Positions 51,301 through 63,317 of a stretch of DNA of 64,000 nucleotides are shown piece by piece; the stretch's first letter is position 1, and each line of letters opens with the position of its first letter. Source of the stretch: Vanilla planifolia (taxonomy: Eukaryota > Streptophyta > Magnoliopsida > Asparagales > Orchidaceae); assembly GCA_023846275.1 (NCBI GenBank), contig CM043875.1, positions 4,275,569 through 4,339,568 of the forward strand. Direction: 5' to 3'. The notes under the pieces were generated by a model. The model was not told the DNA's origin, did not search any database, and saw only the letters and a program-made list of their open reading frames with translations. A program made the translations under genes and the position numbers.

Positions 51301-53491
51301 TGTGTTTTAATGACCAACAAATGTTTAAAACCATTATAACAATGGACTTCTATTAGCCTATGTTTCTTGACATGTTTGCCACACATCACCTATATGGTTT
51401 AGTCTCCTTGTGCACCTTCAACATGTCATTTGGGAAAACATTTCCAATCTATCCCTAATAGATGACCACTACCTTCTACCCTTTCTTGCAATGTTCTATC
51501 TATGGCACCTTTGATAAAGCTTTCTTGGACAGGTAACCTACCTTAGACCTTCCAATCTCAACTAAAAAATCTAATTCAAAATCCAACTTCATATATGTCG
51601 TCTATCCAAAATCATCTATCCCAACCAAGTTTGACCTTTGGTTTGGTCCCACTTATTCCTTGCTCAAGTGCAATATTTGCAATCCTACACTAGATAATCA
51701 AATCAAGTCAACATTCGTTCAATGAACTAGCTAAATTCCATAATAAGAAAGGTCAAGTATCTCCATGTCTAAGATGCTTGATGTTCTTATCAATTGAACT
51801 AGATTCCTTTCCAAACCTTTTACTCTTGTGACAAATATTTCCCATATCCCCAACATTAGTGCTAATTTAATGCCTCAATCTTCCATCGACTACCAAATTT
51901 TTCCCTACATTGTTCAATCAAAATCACTATTTAACAACTTGCTCATAAATCTAAAACTATACTCATGCAACCCATGTCTTTCTTTCACTTGTCACTAAAA
52001 TATTGGTTTTATTATCATAAAAGCTGGCTTCCATCGAGAGTGCTTGTATCAATGAGGTTGCCCTCATGCATGGAAAGGATACAATGGAGAGTTCTTTCTT
52101 ATGGATGCCATAATGTTTTACATTTTTAAGGTTATCCACATTACATCATATTTGTGTGGTCAGATTATTACAAGCCTCTCCAAACTATCAACTCCAACTC
52201 TCCTCTCAGTTGACAATGTCAAGATGTCCATAATGAGAGATGTTAAGTTCTTCAATCAAGATATTTGACATCTTATTCTTTCCAAACCTTCTACCATTAT
52301 CAAAAATATTTTCCTTATCCCTAACATTAAGGCTCATTTAATGCTTAAGATCTTCTATTGAAAACTATATTTATCCCTTTAACTTGTCTAATCAAATCCT
52401 ACTATCTAAGAGCTTGTCTCTTGATCCAAAATGACTGTTTATCTCTTATTATGAATACCCCATTACAATTCCATAAAAAGGATTTTTGGGCTCCCCTTCC
52501 CTCTTCAAATCTTTTTTGTATTTTTGCCTCTCTAACCGTGTTCATGTAAATCCATAGCTCTCTTCCTCTTCTGTACATCAAAAACTTAACTTTATTGTTG
52601 TAAAAGCTAACTTCTACCTGGTGTCCATGTAGCAGCGAGGTAAACCCATGCACTTGGAAAGGATACTGTAGACCATTTTATATTGTGAACGGGCACAATT
52701 TTTATCCTTTACATGGTTTTCCACATTACCATTTGTTTGTAGGCTATGATTACTACAGCTCTTTCCATGCTCTTACCCCCTCCTCTCAATTGCCAACTCA
52801 TGAAACTGTTTTCTACAAGCTTTTTGTGTCCCTAAAGGTATCTGTTTTCTTGTTATAAGCATAGAAACTGTTCTCATAGCACAGCAAGTATCGATGCCAA
52901 AGGATAAGAAACAACGTGTCTAAGTATTCATAATAAGAGGAAAGTAAAGAGAAACAGAGCATACTTGAGAAGGAGCTGCATGTCAGGCCCGGGATAGCGA
53001 ATCTCGATCACTGGGGAATGACCCGGCGTAGAGAATGTATTAAGGCAATCAACGAAGAGCCCCAAGCTTAACCCAAATCTCGGGCGACCCTCGGCAGCAT
53101 AATCGAAGACCAGAAAGAGCTTCGCTCCCAACCATCAGGAGAAACAAATAATATATACAAAAATTCATGAATTTCTAGACTTAGCTAACCAATGTTTCGA
53201 TCTTTGGCGCTGAGAAGAAGACGATAATACCTCGCGCTTCAGATAGACCTTCGCCTGCAGGCAGCCGGTCTCCTCTACGATCAAAACTATTCCGTGTTCT
53301 GATAGCTCGAGGACAGCATCCTGCAAAAGAAGGTAAAACAGAAATCCAACGAAAGTGGGAATCACAGAAAGCAATAGAAGTACCTGGTGGCGTTTCCAGC
53401 GAACGGAACTTAGGGCATCGACCATTCCCTGAACGCAGTCGAGTTGACACACGAGATCTGGTGCCTCCTCTCCACCGGTGGATGAACTCAT
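45394..53491 (-). CDS. RAD1: RAD1, subunit of the 9-1-1 DNA-damage checkpoint clamp
   Basis: Seven exons on the minus strand: 53491-53384, 53320-53231, 53119-52965, 46200-46080, 45984-45865, 45793-45723, 45640-45394. All introns are GT..AG; phases close to 912 bases, 303 aa plus TAA, the normal length for plant RAD1. Conserved blocks in order: VQGMVDALSSVRWKRH (exon 1), LSEHGIVLIVEETGCLQAKV (exon 2), EGRPRFGLSLGLFVDCLNTF and IEIRYPGPDMQLLL (exon 3), AEIRTRIPDTISWDY (exon 4), VLKEAIDDLEWPGSS (exon 5), KFVRATTSNIPSSVLKDNRG and GGMLKIQHLVSV..PSRIAYIEFFV (exon 7). RAD1 is a PCNA-fold protein that joins RAD9 and HUS1 in a ring loaded at damaged DNA in the nucleus to activate ATR signalling. Intron 3 is 6.8 kb and repeat-filled. 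Intact. Confidence 0.96.
49776..49903. repeat. 65-bp tandem duplication (RAD1 intron 3)
   Basis: Two adjacent units starting ccatgctaagcattttggat and ccatgctaagtgttttgaat. They differ at about one base in eight. Confidence 0.85.
51750..52800. repeat. Diverged tandem duplication, about 465-580 bp units (RAD1 intron 3)
   Basis: Units 51750-52216 and 52217-52800 share ordered blocks: tttccaaacctt, catttaatgc against atttaatgcc, aaaagct..cttc, catg.a..tggaaaggatac, gg.t.tccacattac, and cctctca.ttg. They have diverged strongly and differ in length. On the plus strand, translations look weakly protein-like (KGYCRPFYIVNGHNF in the second unit) but are broken; the origin is unknown, perhaps an old transposon. 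Confidence 0.65.
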
Positions 53492-55222
53492 CCCCCGGCT
53501 CGCCAGTGCTCGACCTCTCCTCTCTCTTACCCTTGCGATTCGAGCTTTAACCCTTCTCTTTCTCTTCTTTAGCAGGAAACCATCCTTTCCTTTTTCGCGC
53601 CATATTTCACGTTTCGTTTCACGAAGAGCTTCAATTTTTATTTTTTAAAAACTCTCCTTAAAACTTATTTCAATTAATTTTTTAATAAGATATTCATTAT
53701 AAAATAAACTTCACACAAACTCTAAAAAAAAATTTTTTTTTTCAATAAAAAAACACCAAAATTTTAACTCATATTTTTCACTAGAATTTAATTTTTATAT
53801 AAAACATTATTTTTAAAAATTATTTTTTAAACTTTTGTTTCTAAACTGCGTAAAATAGAACCTACAAAACATGGCTTTCTTCGATTCCTTGGTTAGTTTT
53901 AAACAGATTTTGAAATTACAATTGTTAGAGAATTAAGTTAACTAATAAAAATAAGTAATAAAAATATAATTATTAATCATATTAAAAATAATATATTTTA
54001 TATTAATGCTTTTTGGTAATTGTTTTCTTAAAGTTAAATATTTGTTTCAAAATGTAATTAGACAAATCAGGATAATTTTGTAAAATGTTGAATTTAAACA
54101 TAGCATATCAAATAGGAATTTTTTAAAAATTTTGAAAAAAAAAAATAGAATTTTAGTAAAAAAAAACAATTTATTAGGATTAAGATAATTTTTTATTTGA
54201 CAAAAAAATTAAAAATTTGATTCGAAAATCAATTTACAAATAAGATTTTTATCTATTCTCAAAAAAAAAAAAATTTTAAAAACTCTTTCTTGGAATCTGA
54301 TTTTAACTCTCTTTTTTTCTAAACTCATTAATCGTATTAAACAAAACTTAAAATGTTTAAAATTTTAATAATTTTTTTGTTTATTTGATAAATTTATATA
54401 AATTACTTATTTAATTTTACCTAAAAGCATAAATCTTTAGAAACTATCCATCTGATGGTCATAAATAGTCTTTCTTGTATTTTTTTATTATTTTAAAAAT
54501 TAGTTATAATTTAAAGAAATAATTATGAGTGGTCTAATCGGACGAACGAATATTTTCAATTATATTTCTTATTATTTAAAGATTTAAAAATTATATTTAA
54601 AAATATGTTTTTTAAAAAAATATTAGATAAGCTAATTTTCATGAAACAATAGACTAAAGATCTATGATAATCTTTTGATAATAAAAGGACAAGATTTCAA
54701 ACATTAGAAAGATCAATAATTTTTATGGGATTTAATATCATAATACATAAAATTGGTTCAATGGCAAGGTTCATTTTAGATAAAATAATTTATATTTTAT
54801 CCTTTAATACAATTTAAGGATTAATTTTATTTATGTCAATTTTTTTAACATATTTGAAAAGATTTAAATATGATAAAGAATTCTACAATCATAAATAATT
54901 ATTTCTAAATATAATATACTTTTCATAGATCATTTTTGAAATACTCAAATCTTAAAAATAAATAATAATCTAAAATATAATAAATTAAATATTAAAATTT
55001 TCAAAACTATAACCAAATTTGTGTAACATCTTCAACTCTATGATACCATTAACAATCTTATCATCTTAAGATCAACAAACCTTAATCATCGATTATGTCT
55101 TTACTCGACCCTAACAAGCCCTTGGGCTTTACCACACTCTATTAGCTATGTAACCTCAATGTTTCTACTGCAGCAATTAGCTTAATTGCATAACATTAGA
55201 TTGTTCATCCTATCAACGATCG
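53492..55222. other. RAD1 promoter region followed by extremely AT-rich DNA
   Basis: 53492-53630 is GC-richer and fits the RAD1 leader and core promoter. From 53640 to about 55020 the sequence is very AT-rich with homopolymer A and T runs, with no coding signal on either strand. Confidence 0.6.
53593..53600 (+). promoter_or_regulatory. E2F-type site upstream of RAD1
   Basis: TTTCGCGC fits the plant E2F consensus TTTSSCGC. It lies 102-109 bases upstream of the RAD1 ATG. Many replication and repair genes in plants are controlled by E2F factors through such sites, so S-phase expression is plausible. A single short match could occur by chance, though CpG-rich words are rare in this AT-rich DNA. 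Confidence 0.5.
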
Positions 55223-55428
55223 CCTTTAGTTCCATTTTCTATTTGACTTTATTAAAATCATCACAATTGACTACATTGCACATAATCAAGATTTGTAAAC
55301 CATAACTAAATTTGACACACATAGGTTTCCTTTAGTTCCATTGTCTACTTGATTTTATTAAAATCATCACAATGGACTATATTGCACGTGGTCAAGATTT
55401 AGAACCATGACTAAATTCGACATCCATC
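55223..55428. repeat. 108-bp tandem duplication
   Basis: Units at 55223-55321 and 55331-55428 share tttattaaaatcatcacaat, attgcac and gtcaagattt/atcaagattt, with differences at roughly one base in eight. Confidence 0.85.
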
Positions 55429-57099
55429 GGCCCTGAGAAATCTTTGACTTCAACCATACCAATCGATTCTACCACATTACAACATTTTCACATTTGAATC
55501 CCACCAATTTTATTGCCTTTTTGGGCTTCTTACAATATAATGATCCTATCATATTATCAACCCAATCAAATTATCACTTTAGCTTTACCAATCGATGGAC
55601 GGACTACGCTAGAATCATCACAATTGAACACAACTACCATCCTCAAATATGTCTAAGCATCACTATCAACTATGTTTCACCATTGCTAATCGATTCTATT
55701 AGACCAAAATCTTCAACTCTCAACCATTACTACCAAACCATCTCAAATCAGTTACACCTTCATGTTAGCTCTACCACACCACTTAATCCAAATTGAACTA
55801 TGAAGACTCAAATTAGATCCAACAAATAAATGAAACCCATCAACTAAAAAAACTATGCCATTAGATTAAAATCTCAATTTGTATATCCATTTCTTGCTAT
55901 ATATCAAATATGAAATTATTTTCTAAATACAAGCATCAATCTTGAAAATAAAACTTAAATTAAATGAAAACTTTTCTTTCCTAATACAGTCATCATTAAA
56001 TAACAATAATTTTATCAATATGTAAATCATTTACCAAATTTTCAACAAAATTTAACCAAATAAACTTATTTTTCAACATTAGGGATTAGATGTGGTTTTG
56101 TAGAAATCTCTTTGAGTTACAGGAAACACAGACATCACAGGTACATCTTCATACAACAGCTCAAGCAACCTGGAAAGCAGTGGCTAATGATGATCATGGA
56201 GAAAGATTATCCTTCTTGATTGATCGTTTCTGGGTGGAGATTTGTCTAAATCCTTAAACCCAAAGTTTGCTCAGGGTGTTCCAAAAGCGGCTTTCTCCTG
56301 AACAATGGAAATTCACTTGTAATTAGTTCAAACACAATGGTGGATTGATGAACAAAAAGGATTGATAAATTAGTATATATAAAAGCCACCTTTGAGGAGC
56401 AAAGCAAATTAGTCAAGTAAAAGCACATTTAGGTATTAGTTACAAATATTAGGAACTATTTCATTTCTCTAACTCATTCCTTCATTACATCACAGAAACC
56501 TTGTTCAATGATTTGAATGCAGAGACGAGGATAGCTTAAAAGATCAAATGTATGCAAGCCATTTCCACAATTTTAAGTCTATGAGGATTTCAAATTTATA
56601 ACGTTATAAATGATGCAATAACAATTTTATGCATGTTGCTTTGTGGAATGCATTTATGATAGTAAATTGAAATATATTACTTGATTTGTTCTCAAACGTT
56701 TTTTTCAAGGAAAATGCAATCCTTAGGGTTTTATATTTTACCATTGATACCCTGGATAGGTCATTCTAGTGAAGCCTAAGAGGATGAACTGCTATATTGG
56801 ATATTTCCATTTTTTTGAAAAGCTTCGCAATGAATCACACAACTTGTTTATAAAGAATTAAAGCAATGTCTAGCATATAAGCAATAGGGAATGAAATTAC
56901 AATAACATAAATATGTTTGAGATTTTTAGATGATTCACATGCTAACCATTGGCTTACATCTACCCCCAAGCACCCATCATTGAGTCAAGCATTATAACAA
57001 TCCCTCTATCATATGAGTAAACAAAAAAGCATTTACAACTGTTTTTCATGTGCAAAGCATAAGCCTCTCAATCCCTCAACACAAGGCCTCGAGCTGGGA
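55429..57099. other. AT-rich intergenic DNA, no gene supported
   Basis: An open frame of 100 codons (55494-55796, plus strand) has no recognisable motif and the composition of its surroundings. I see nothing else. Confidence 0.5.
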
Positions 57100-57565
57100 A
57101 GCTTCTCTCTACACAAAGCCTGAAGTAAGCTACTCTCTACACTAAGCTTAAAGTAGGCTCCTCATCAACACCAAGGGTTAGAGCAAAGGACTCAATTATT
57201 TGTAAACCGAGCTAATCGGATCACAATTATTGGACAAGAATAGAAACAATAAAACCAAAAGTCTTCTTTTGAAAAATAAACAAAAAATAACACTACAAGT
57301 TGAATTACATGTATTCACAATGATAAAGAGCATATGACAGAATGAGAGTGAATGAATGCAAGGACATGTTGTAGCTCTTCTAACATGCACATAGGAATTC
57401 TTCAAGAATGAGCTTGTAGTAGGCTTTTCTCTACACAAAGCTTGAAATAGGTTCCACTCTCCACAATAAACCCAAAGTAGGGTTCTCACCAACACCAAGG
57501 CTTAGAGTGAGGACTCGCTTATTCATAAAATGAGCTAAGCAGATCACAATGATTTGAGACAAAAA
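57100..57565. repeat. Direct duplication, about 145-bp copies with a 320-bp spacing
   Basis: Copies 57100-57245 and 57421-57565 share tctctacacaaagc, accaacaccaagg-like and gatcacaat blocks in order. Each copy also contains internal ctctac repeats. Confidence 0.75.
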
Positions 57566-60500
57566 TCAAACAGTCAAATGGTCATTTGATATAATCGACT
57601 TTGGTGACCAATTGTTAGCTATATCACATTATGCCTTGGATGATTTGATTACCATTGAACAAAACATCGGATTGCTGATCAGATTATCTAATAATATTTT
57701 GACAGAAGTTCTAAATGAGAGCTTTGAATTGATTCATGGATCGTTTTTAACTGGATAGTTCGATACTCATCGGATACATGCCAGACAGCTGATTGCACAA
57801 GTTTTGTCCAATGGAGACCCTTTTGTCAATTTACTTATACTTAATTTTCACATTTAATGATTAATAATTTATCTATAAAATTCTAATGTAATTTTATAAA
57901 TTAACTTCATGTAATAAAGTATTTGATAATATCATCATGTCATGCAATTTTTATTGATATTGGCATGTATCCTAAGTCCAAGTATGCATGGTTTGTTATG
58001 TATGCATTTACTTCTGATATAATTGGGATCAATTTAGATATTTAAATCTATACATTATGTTTAGGTTTAAACTAATGAAATATCTAAATGAGTGATAAAA
58101 AATGACAATGTATGCATGCGTAAGCTCTTGTTCAAACAACGATAAACATTAACTCAATTTTTACATAAGTTCTTTGAAAAATTTGATCAAATCTTCATCA
58201 TGGACACATGTCCTTGAAGTTCATCAATTCTAGATGTTCTTGAGCCTTTTTTATATCTTTTGCATGCCATCAATAAGTTTTGCACAAGTATTACAACTCC
58301 ATATGATGGTGATCATCTTTTCTATCTATTCAATTTGTAACCCAAAATACAAACTAAATAAATTATTAGATCACCAAGATAAAGCACTTAAGGAATTTAT
58401 CCTCATCAAAATCAAGTACAACATTTTGAGCTCATAAGACTAACAAAATTCATAACTATAAACATAACTGAAGATTTGTAAATCCAAATAAATTTGACAA
58501 ATCAAATGATACAATTATGTCAATTACATAGGGTTTTAAAATCATGAATTTAAAAAGCTTACAACCAATCATACCTAAATAGAATTTACTAGCTTCAACT
58601 TGAAGTCTGAACATTGGTGCATTTGAGTGCTAGCAATTATTAATTGGGTGACCAAGTTGGTTAAAATATAATAGTGCATAAATTAATGTAAATCCAAAAA
58701 CTTGAATCATTAGAAAGAACAACCATTAGTATATCAAGACAACAAAATCATTACTCATGACAAAAAAAAAGTTTAATTACCTTGAAATTCGACTGCATCA
58801 ACTACAACCATGTGGCAACATCCCAAAAGCCACTCACATGTACCTCTTAATACATATAAAATCATTGTCATATGCAATGTGATAGGAGAAAACCAATGGA
58901 TGTCTAAGATTGGTTCTAACATATTGGTTGACACAAAAAAGTAAGAGAGGACTGTGATCCAAAAAAGTATAAAAGCAAGAAGAATAATCCTTCTAAAAAG
59001 AATGAGACATAAGATTTATCACGAAAACCCTTCTTAATAAGGAAAAAAACAATTCTGATTGTGCAAATAGTATACACTTGGATCTCTTAGACAACACCTT
59101 CCCATCTATGGACCAAGAGCATTGCTTTTATTGTAAAATCTAATACTAGTGGTCAAGTCATCACGTGATCAATGTAATGCCTAAGTTGGCAAGCACTGCG
59201 TTGCTTGATAGCTGATGCCATGTGCAATTGTGGGAGAGGGCACTTCATATTTGAGGATAGCTAGAACATGGTCCTCAATATCTAAAAACTGCAACTTCTC
59301 GGTAGTTGTCATGCCTACAATTAAGAAACTTGTATTGGCATGTCAAATCAAGCATTCCTGGTTTCTCATTTGTAGTTTCTATCCCTCAGTCCCATCCATG
59401 AGGAAGAATTAAGCCACTGGTTTGATATAAAATGCATTGTCTAGACCCGTGTGGATGGTTTAGTACATGCACAAACTGTGTAGAATATGGCGTCAGTCTG
59501 TAGCATATCCTCTCACACAACGCCAAGCATGGGTTTGCATCTTTCCACAAAAATTACATCTTTGTTGAATCACAACACAATGGCAATTTAAAAGACCTGC
59601 ATCATCTTGAGGTCAACAGTAACCCCGTAGTTTAACAGGCACATCATTAATGTGAATATGGTGAATCATGAAATTAATAAATGACAAAAGATAAGACAAC
59701 AAATTGGCTTTAAAAGCAAGAATCTACCTTCAACATGTTTTCTATCTTTCCCTTATGGAGTGATCCAAAGCTAATTTGACTCCCCCATCTACATTCCTTA
59801 AGTCTTTCTCCTTGTCTCATGGAGGATTTGGCAGATTTATTTGCAAATACTGCAACAAAGCATTCTAAAGACGTCTTCAGGTAATGGATCATCACAAACA
59901 AAAAGGTTAAGCTGAGAAGGTCCTTTCATCTTCGCTGACTAACAGAGGCAGAGCAGGATCTGCACATTCAACAAATAGAAAAATTAATTCCTTTGGAACA
60001 TTCAGCAAACAACACTGATAAAACATTATCCATGACAGGAAGACATGATTGCAGAGCGCTTAAATGATTCAAGCTTGTTCCACATGAAAGCTTTTCATAA
60101 TGGAGTGAAATAATTGATGGACACATGGATTGGCTAAAAATACTAGAGACCCAACTTCACTTCAGCGAAGTGACTAGTATGTGAGCCAACTTCACATTGG
60201 GCAAGGTCGACCAATGAAGGAACTTCTAAAGCCAACCAAAGGATTAACAATGATGAGAGAACCAGCCTCAGTAACACTCCTAAGAGTAATTTCCTCTACA
60301 GGTGGATGGACATCACCTTTAACCTCGCATAGAACTCAGGTGTAATCTTTTTGTGAATCAATAAAACAACAAATTATTCCATTCTTTAATCCCGTAATAT
60401 ATACAATTTCACAAATGTTCTAGTTAGCACAATCCATGCCCAACCCATGGGAAAAGAGCATAACTCGTTATAAAAGTAAGACTAAGAAGCAAATTATAAA

Positions 60501-62144
60501 GGTGATGTCATGAGATGTCTTGAGACAGTGATTTCAAGGGATATTACGAAAAAAGTTACTTTAAAAAAAAAATAAATAGCATGGGAATTAAAGAAGAAAG
60601 TTTTTGTGTTTCAAAGAAAATCATATAATGAGCCCCAAAGAACAAGAGTAGGGAAGTTTAGAAGCCCTTGTAAGAGCCAAATACGAAAGACTTACGTGTG
60701 GCATACATCTTGAACAATGTGGTGACCATCTTTGGGGAGAAATGTGGAATCAATAAGGTCCTTTCAAATATTGTAATACACTCAAGAATATTCTTACAAT
60801 GTTCTAATATATGATAATTTATGTAAGATTGAAGATTTGAAGATCATCCTAGGCAAAAGAAGTGCCCAATAATCAAGTAAAGGAAGAAGACTTTGGCAAT
60901 CCAACCAAAGTTCAATTAAGGAAAAGACAAAAAAAGGAGGAAGCAGAAAAAGAAAAAAATGTAAAAGGCAAAAATGAAGTACAAGCTAAGGACTTGGTTC
61001 AAACTACAAAGTTGTGTAGGAAGTGTCTGGCATAAAGATACAAGTCTATCTTGGATGGCAAAAAAATGTTAAAGAGATATGCCTCTCCAATTTGTTAGAG
61101 GTGGAGGAGAAGAATGTCATTGCCTTTGGAGAACAAGAAGGCAAGCAAAGCAGAAGTTACAAATGCCAAATCCATCAAAGCCTCTAAAACCCAATTTTCT
61201 TAAGCAAACATCATGAATAAATAAAGGGATAAAGGAAAGCAAAAGGCTGATATTCTAGAGAAGGGTGCAACTCAACAATATTCAAAGATGGCTTGTTGAA
61301 GGGGAAGAGAAACCCACCATCCTCTACACTTCTCAAGAAACAGAAATTTTAATGTGGAGTTTACTAGAATTATGATTTAAAGATCAAGCAACACATTTAT
61401 GGCATTTGTACAAAAAGAAGAAGACAATAGTAGAATCGCCTACCAACTCACGGTTCCACCAAATATAAATATTTCTGGTGACAAGGACCCACACTTAATT
61501 GAAAAAGATTGGATGTTGTGTTGAAGCACTCAAACAAGAAGAAGATGATTTTAAAGTCAAATCATTGGGATATAGGCATGCTATAGTTGTTGCATGCATA
61601 CAAGGTAAAGAAGCAACACTATGGTAAATTTTAATGATGGAGGGTGCTAATCCATACTTTTCCATTAAACCATGCATGGATCACCCTAATGAATCAAAGC
61701 ATTCACTTGATAGACAATTCGCACATATGAGTCACTTCCATTGAATCGTCTACATTTGCAACCTAACTCTTGGCACAACATCACATATGTATCTATGTCG
61801 TCTTACAATACATTTCAACATTGTCGAATAATGACAAGTTGATGACTTAGACAAAAGATAACCTTTTGAAGTCAACAATGCTAGAACATGAACACAAGTT
61901 ATTCCCATATATTAAAACAATATGTAAAGATCACAATTAATATAATTTACATGTCTATTTCTTGTTATATATTAGATGTTAGACTATTTTGAAGCATATC
62001 CAATACAAAGTATTTTCATAAAAATTATAATCTTTAAAAATTTATTACCAAAATTTGCAAGTGTTAATCATTTGCAAGTTAAAAATTATTGCCCTCATCA
62101 ACCCATTATAGGCATTTAATCATAACAAACATAAGAATGTAATT
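57566..62144. other. Intergenic DNA, probably old repeats, no gene supported
   Basis: Frames are short on both strands. The 59080-59960 stretch is slightly less AT-rich and could be an old transposon, but I found no domain or terminal repeat that decides it. Confidence 0.45.
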
Positions 62145-62149
62145 ATCAA

Positions 62150-63317
62150 TATTTATCTTGAACTATATTCTAGATTTTATAAAGGTTTTAGGATAGATTA
62201 GAAGAATGAAGCATGAGCTTCAAGATCTATTGTTTTAGAGGATGTCATTCCAACAAGAAACGAACTAAAAGTTCATTGCATCAAACTCTTGTGATGATAT
62301 GTGGTTTTAGAATATTAATATTGCAATTCATTTCTTACATTTGATCCCTTAATCAGTTTTAATCTTCTTCATCGATAAAATTAAACCATATGAATCAACT
62401 TGGATCAACTTCTAAGTGAGACCTTTTTAAACAATGTTTACATATATATTCAAATTTTCTATCCAAATAGGTTAAATAGTGTTTTAACCTAAAAATGTTA
62501 CATTTCAAGAGTCAAACATGAGGGTCTACTTAATTATATCTAACTCTACCTTCAAATTACATAAACAACAATTTTAAAATTAAATCACGCAATCAAATAG
62601 TCAGTAGCATAGATTGCAAGGTCCATTGTAAAGATTACATTGTCTATCTCACAGAATAAATGATCCAATCATGAAACAAATAATCCAATAAAAATCATCA
62701 AACTAATTTTACAAAAGAAAGTATTTTAAGCCTCCAAGTACATGTTACATAAAACAATCCATTCAATTAAAATGCATAATATGATGAGTGATTAAATAAT
62801 TGGGTAACCTCTGTTCGCCCATCAAGCAAGAAGATAAATCAAATACCTTTTAGCCTTTGTGGAGTCAACCCATCGAACAATTTAATTGATGAGATTGCAT
62901 AGTTTAATAAGAGCATCTGACACTCTGATGATCCCAACCAAACAATCCTACAATCAACTATTTTTCAACAAAATCAAATAGTTTGATATTATAGACAAAT
63001 ATTTAATCCATATATGGAAGTCATAACGACAAGCCAAGTTAGAATAAATAACTAAATCAAGCTAAATAAGTCATGATAATTCCAAATAACAATTTGATCA
63101 TTCCTCAACATGCCTTTGGTAAATAAAATGGGAACCTAAAAATATGTACTAATGCAATTTTATCTTGAACTATATTCTAAGTTCTATCAAGGTTTTAGGA
63201 TAGATTAGATGAATGAAGCATGAACTTGAAGGTCTATTGTCTTAAAGGAGTCATTCCAACAAGAAAAGAACTAAAAGTTCATTGCATCAAATCTGTTGAT
63301 GATATATGGTTTTAGAA
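62150..63317. repeat. Pair of 170-bp direct repeats 1 kb apart
   Basis: Copies 62150-62316 and 63150-63317 share tttatcttgaactatattct, ggttttaggatagattaga, gtcattccaacaagaaa and aagttcattgcatcaaa, ending at tggttttagaa. The spacer (62317-63149) is AT-rich with no gene. They could be a local duplication or relic terminal repeats of an element. Confidence 0.8.

Noticed and set aside
55494-55796. 100-codon plus-strand frame
   Set aside because: Low-complexity Asn/Ser/Thr/Ile-rich composition like the surrounding AT-rich DNA, no motif.
59820-59900. Zinc-finger-like FICKYCNKAF in a plus-strand translation
   Set aside because: The finger is not continuous in frame and has no neighbouring fingers or exons. 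Chance resemblance is more likely.
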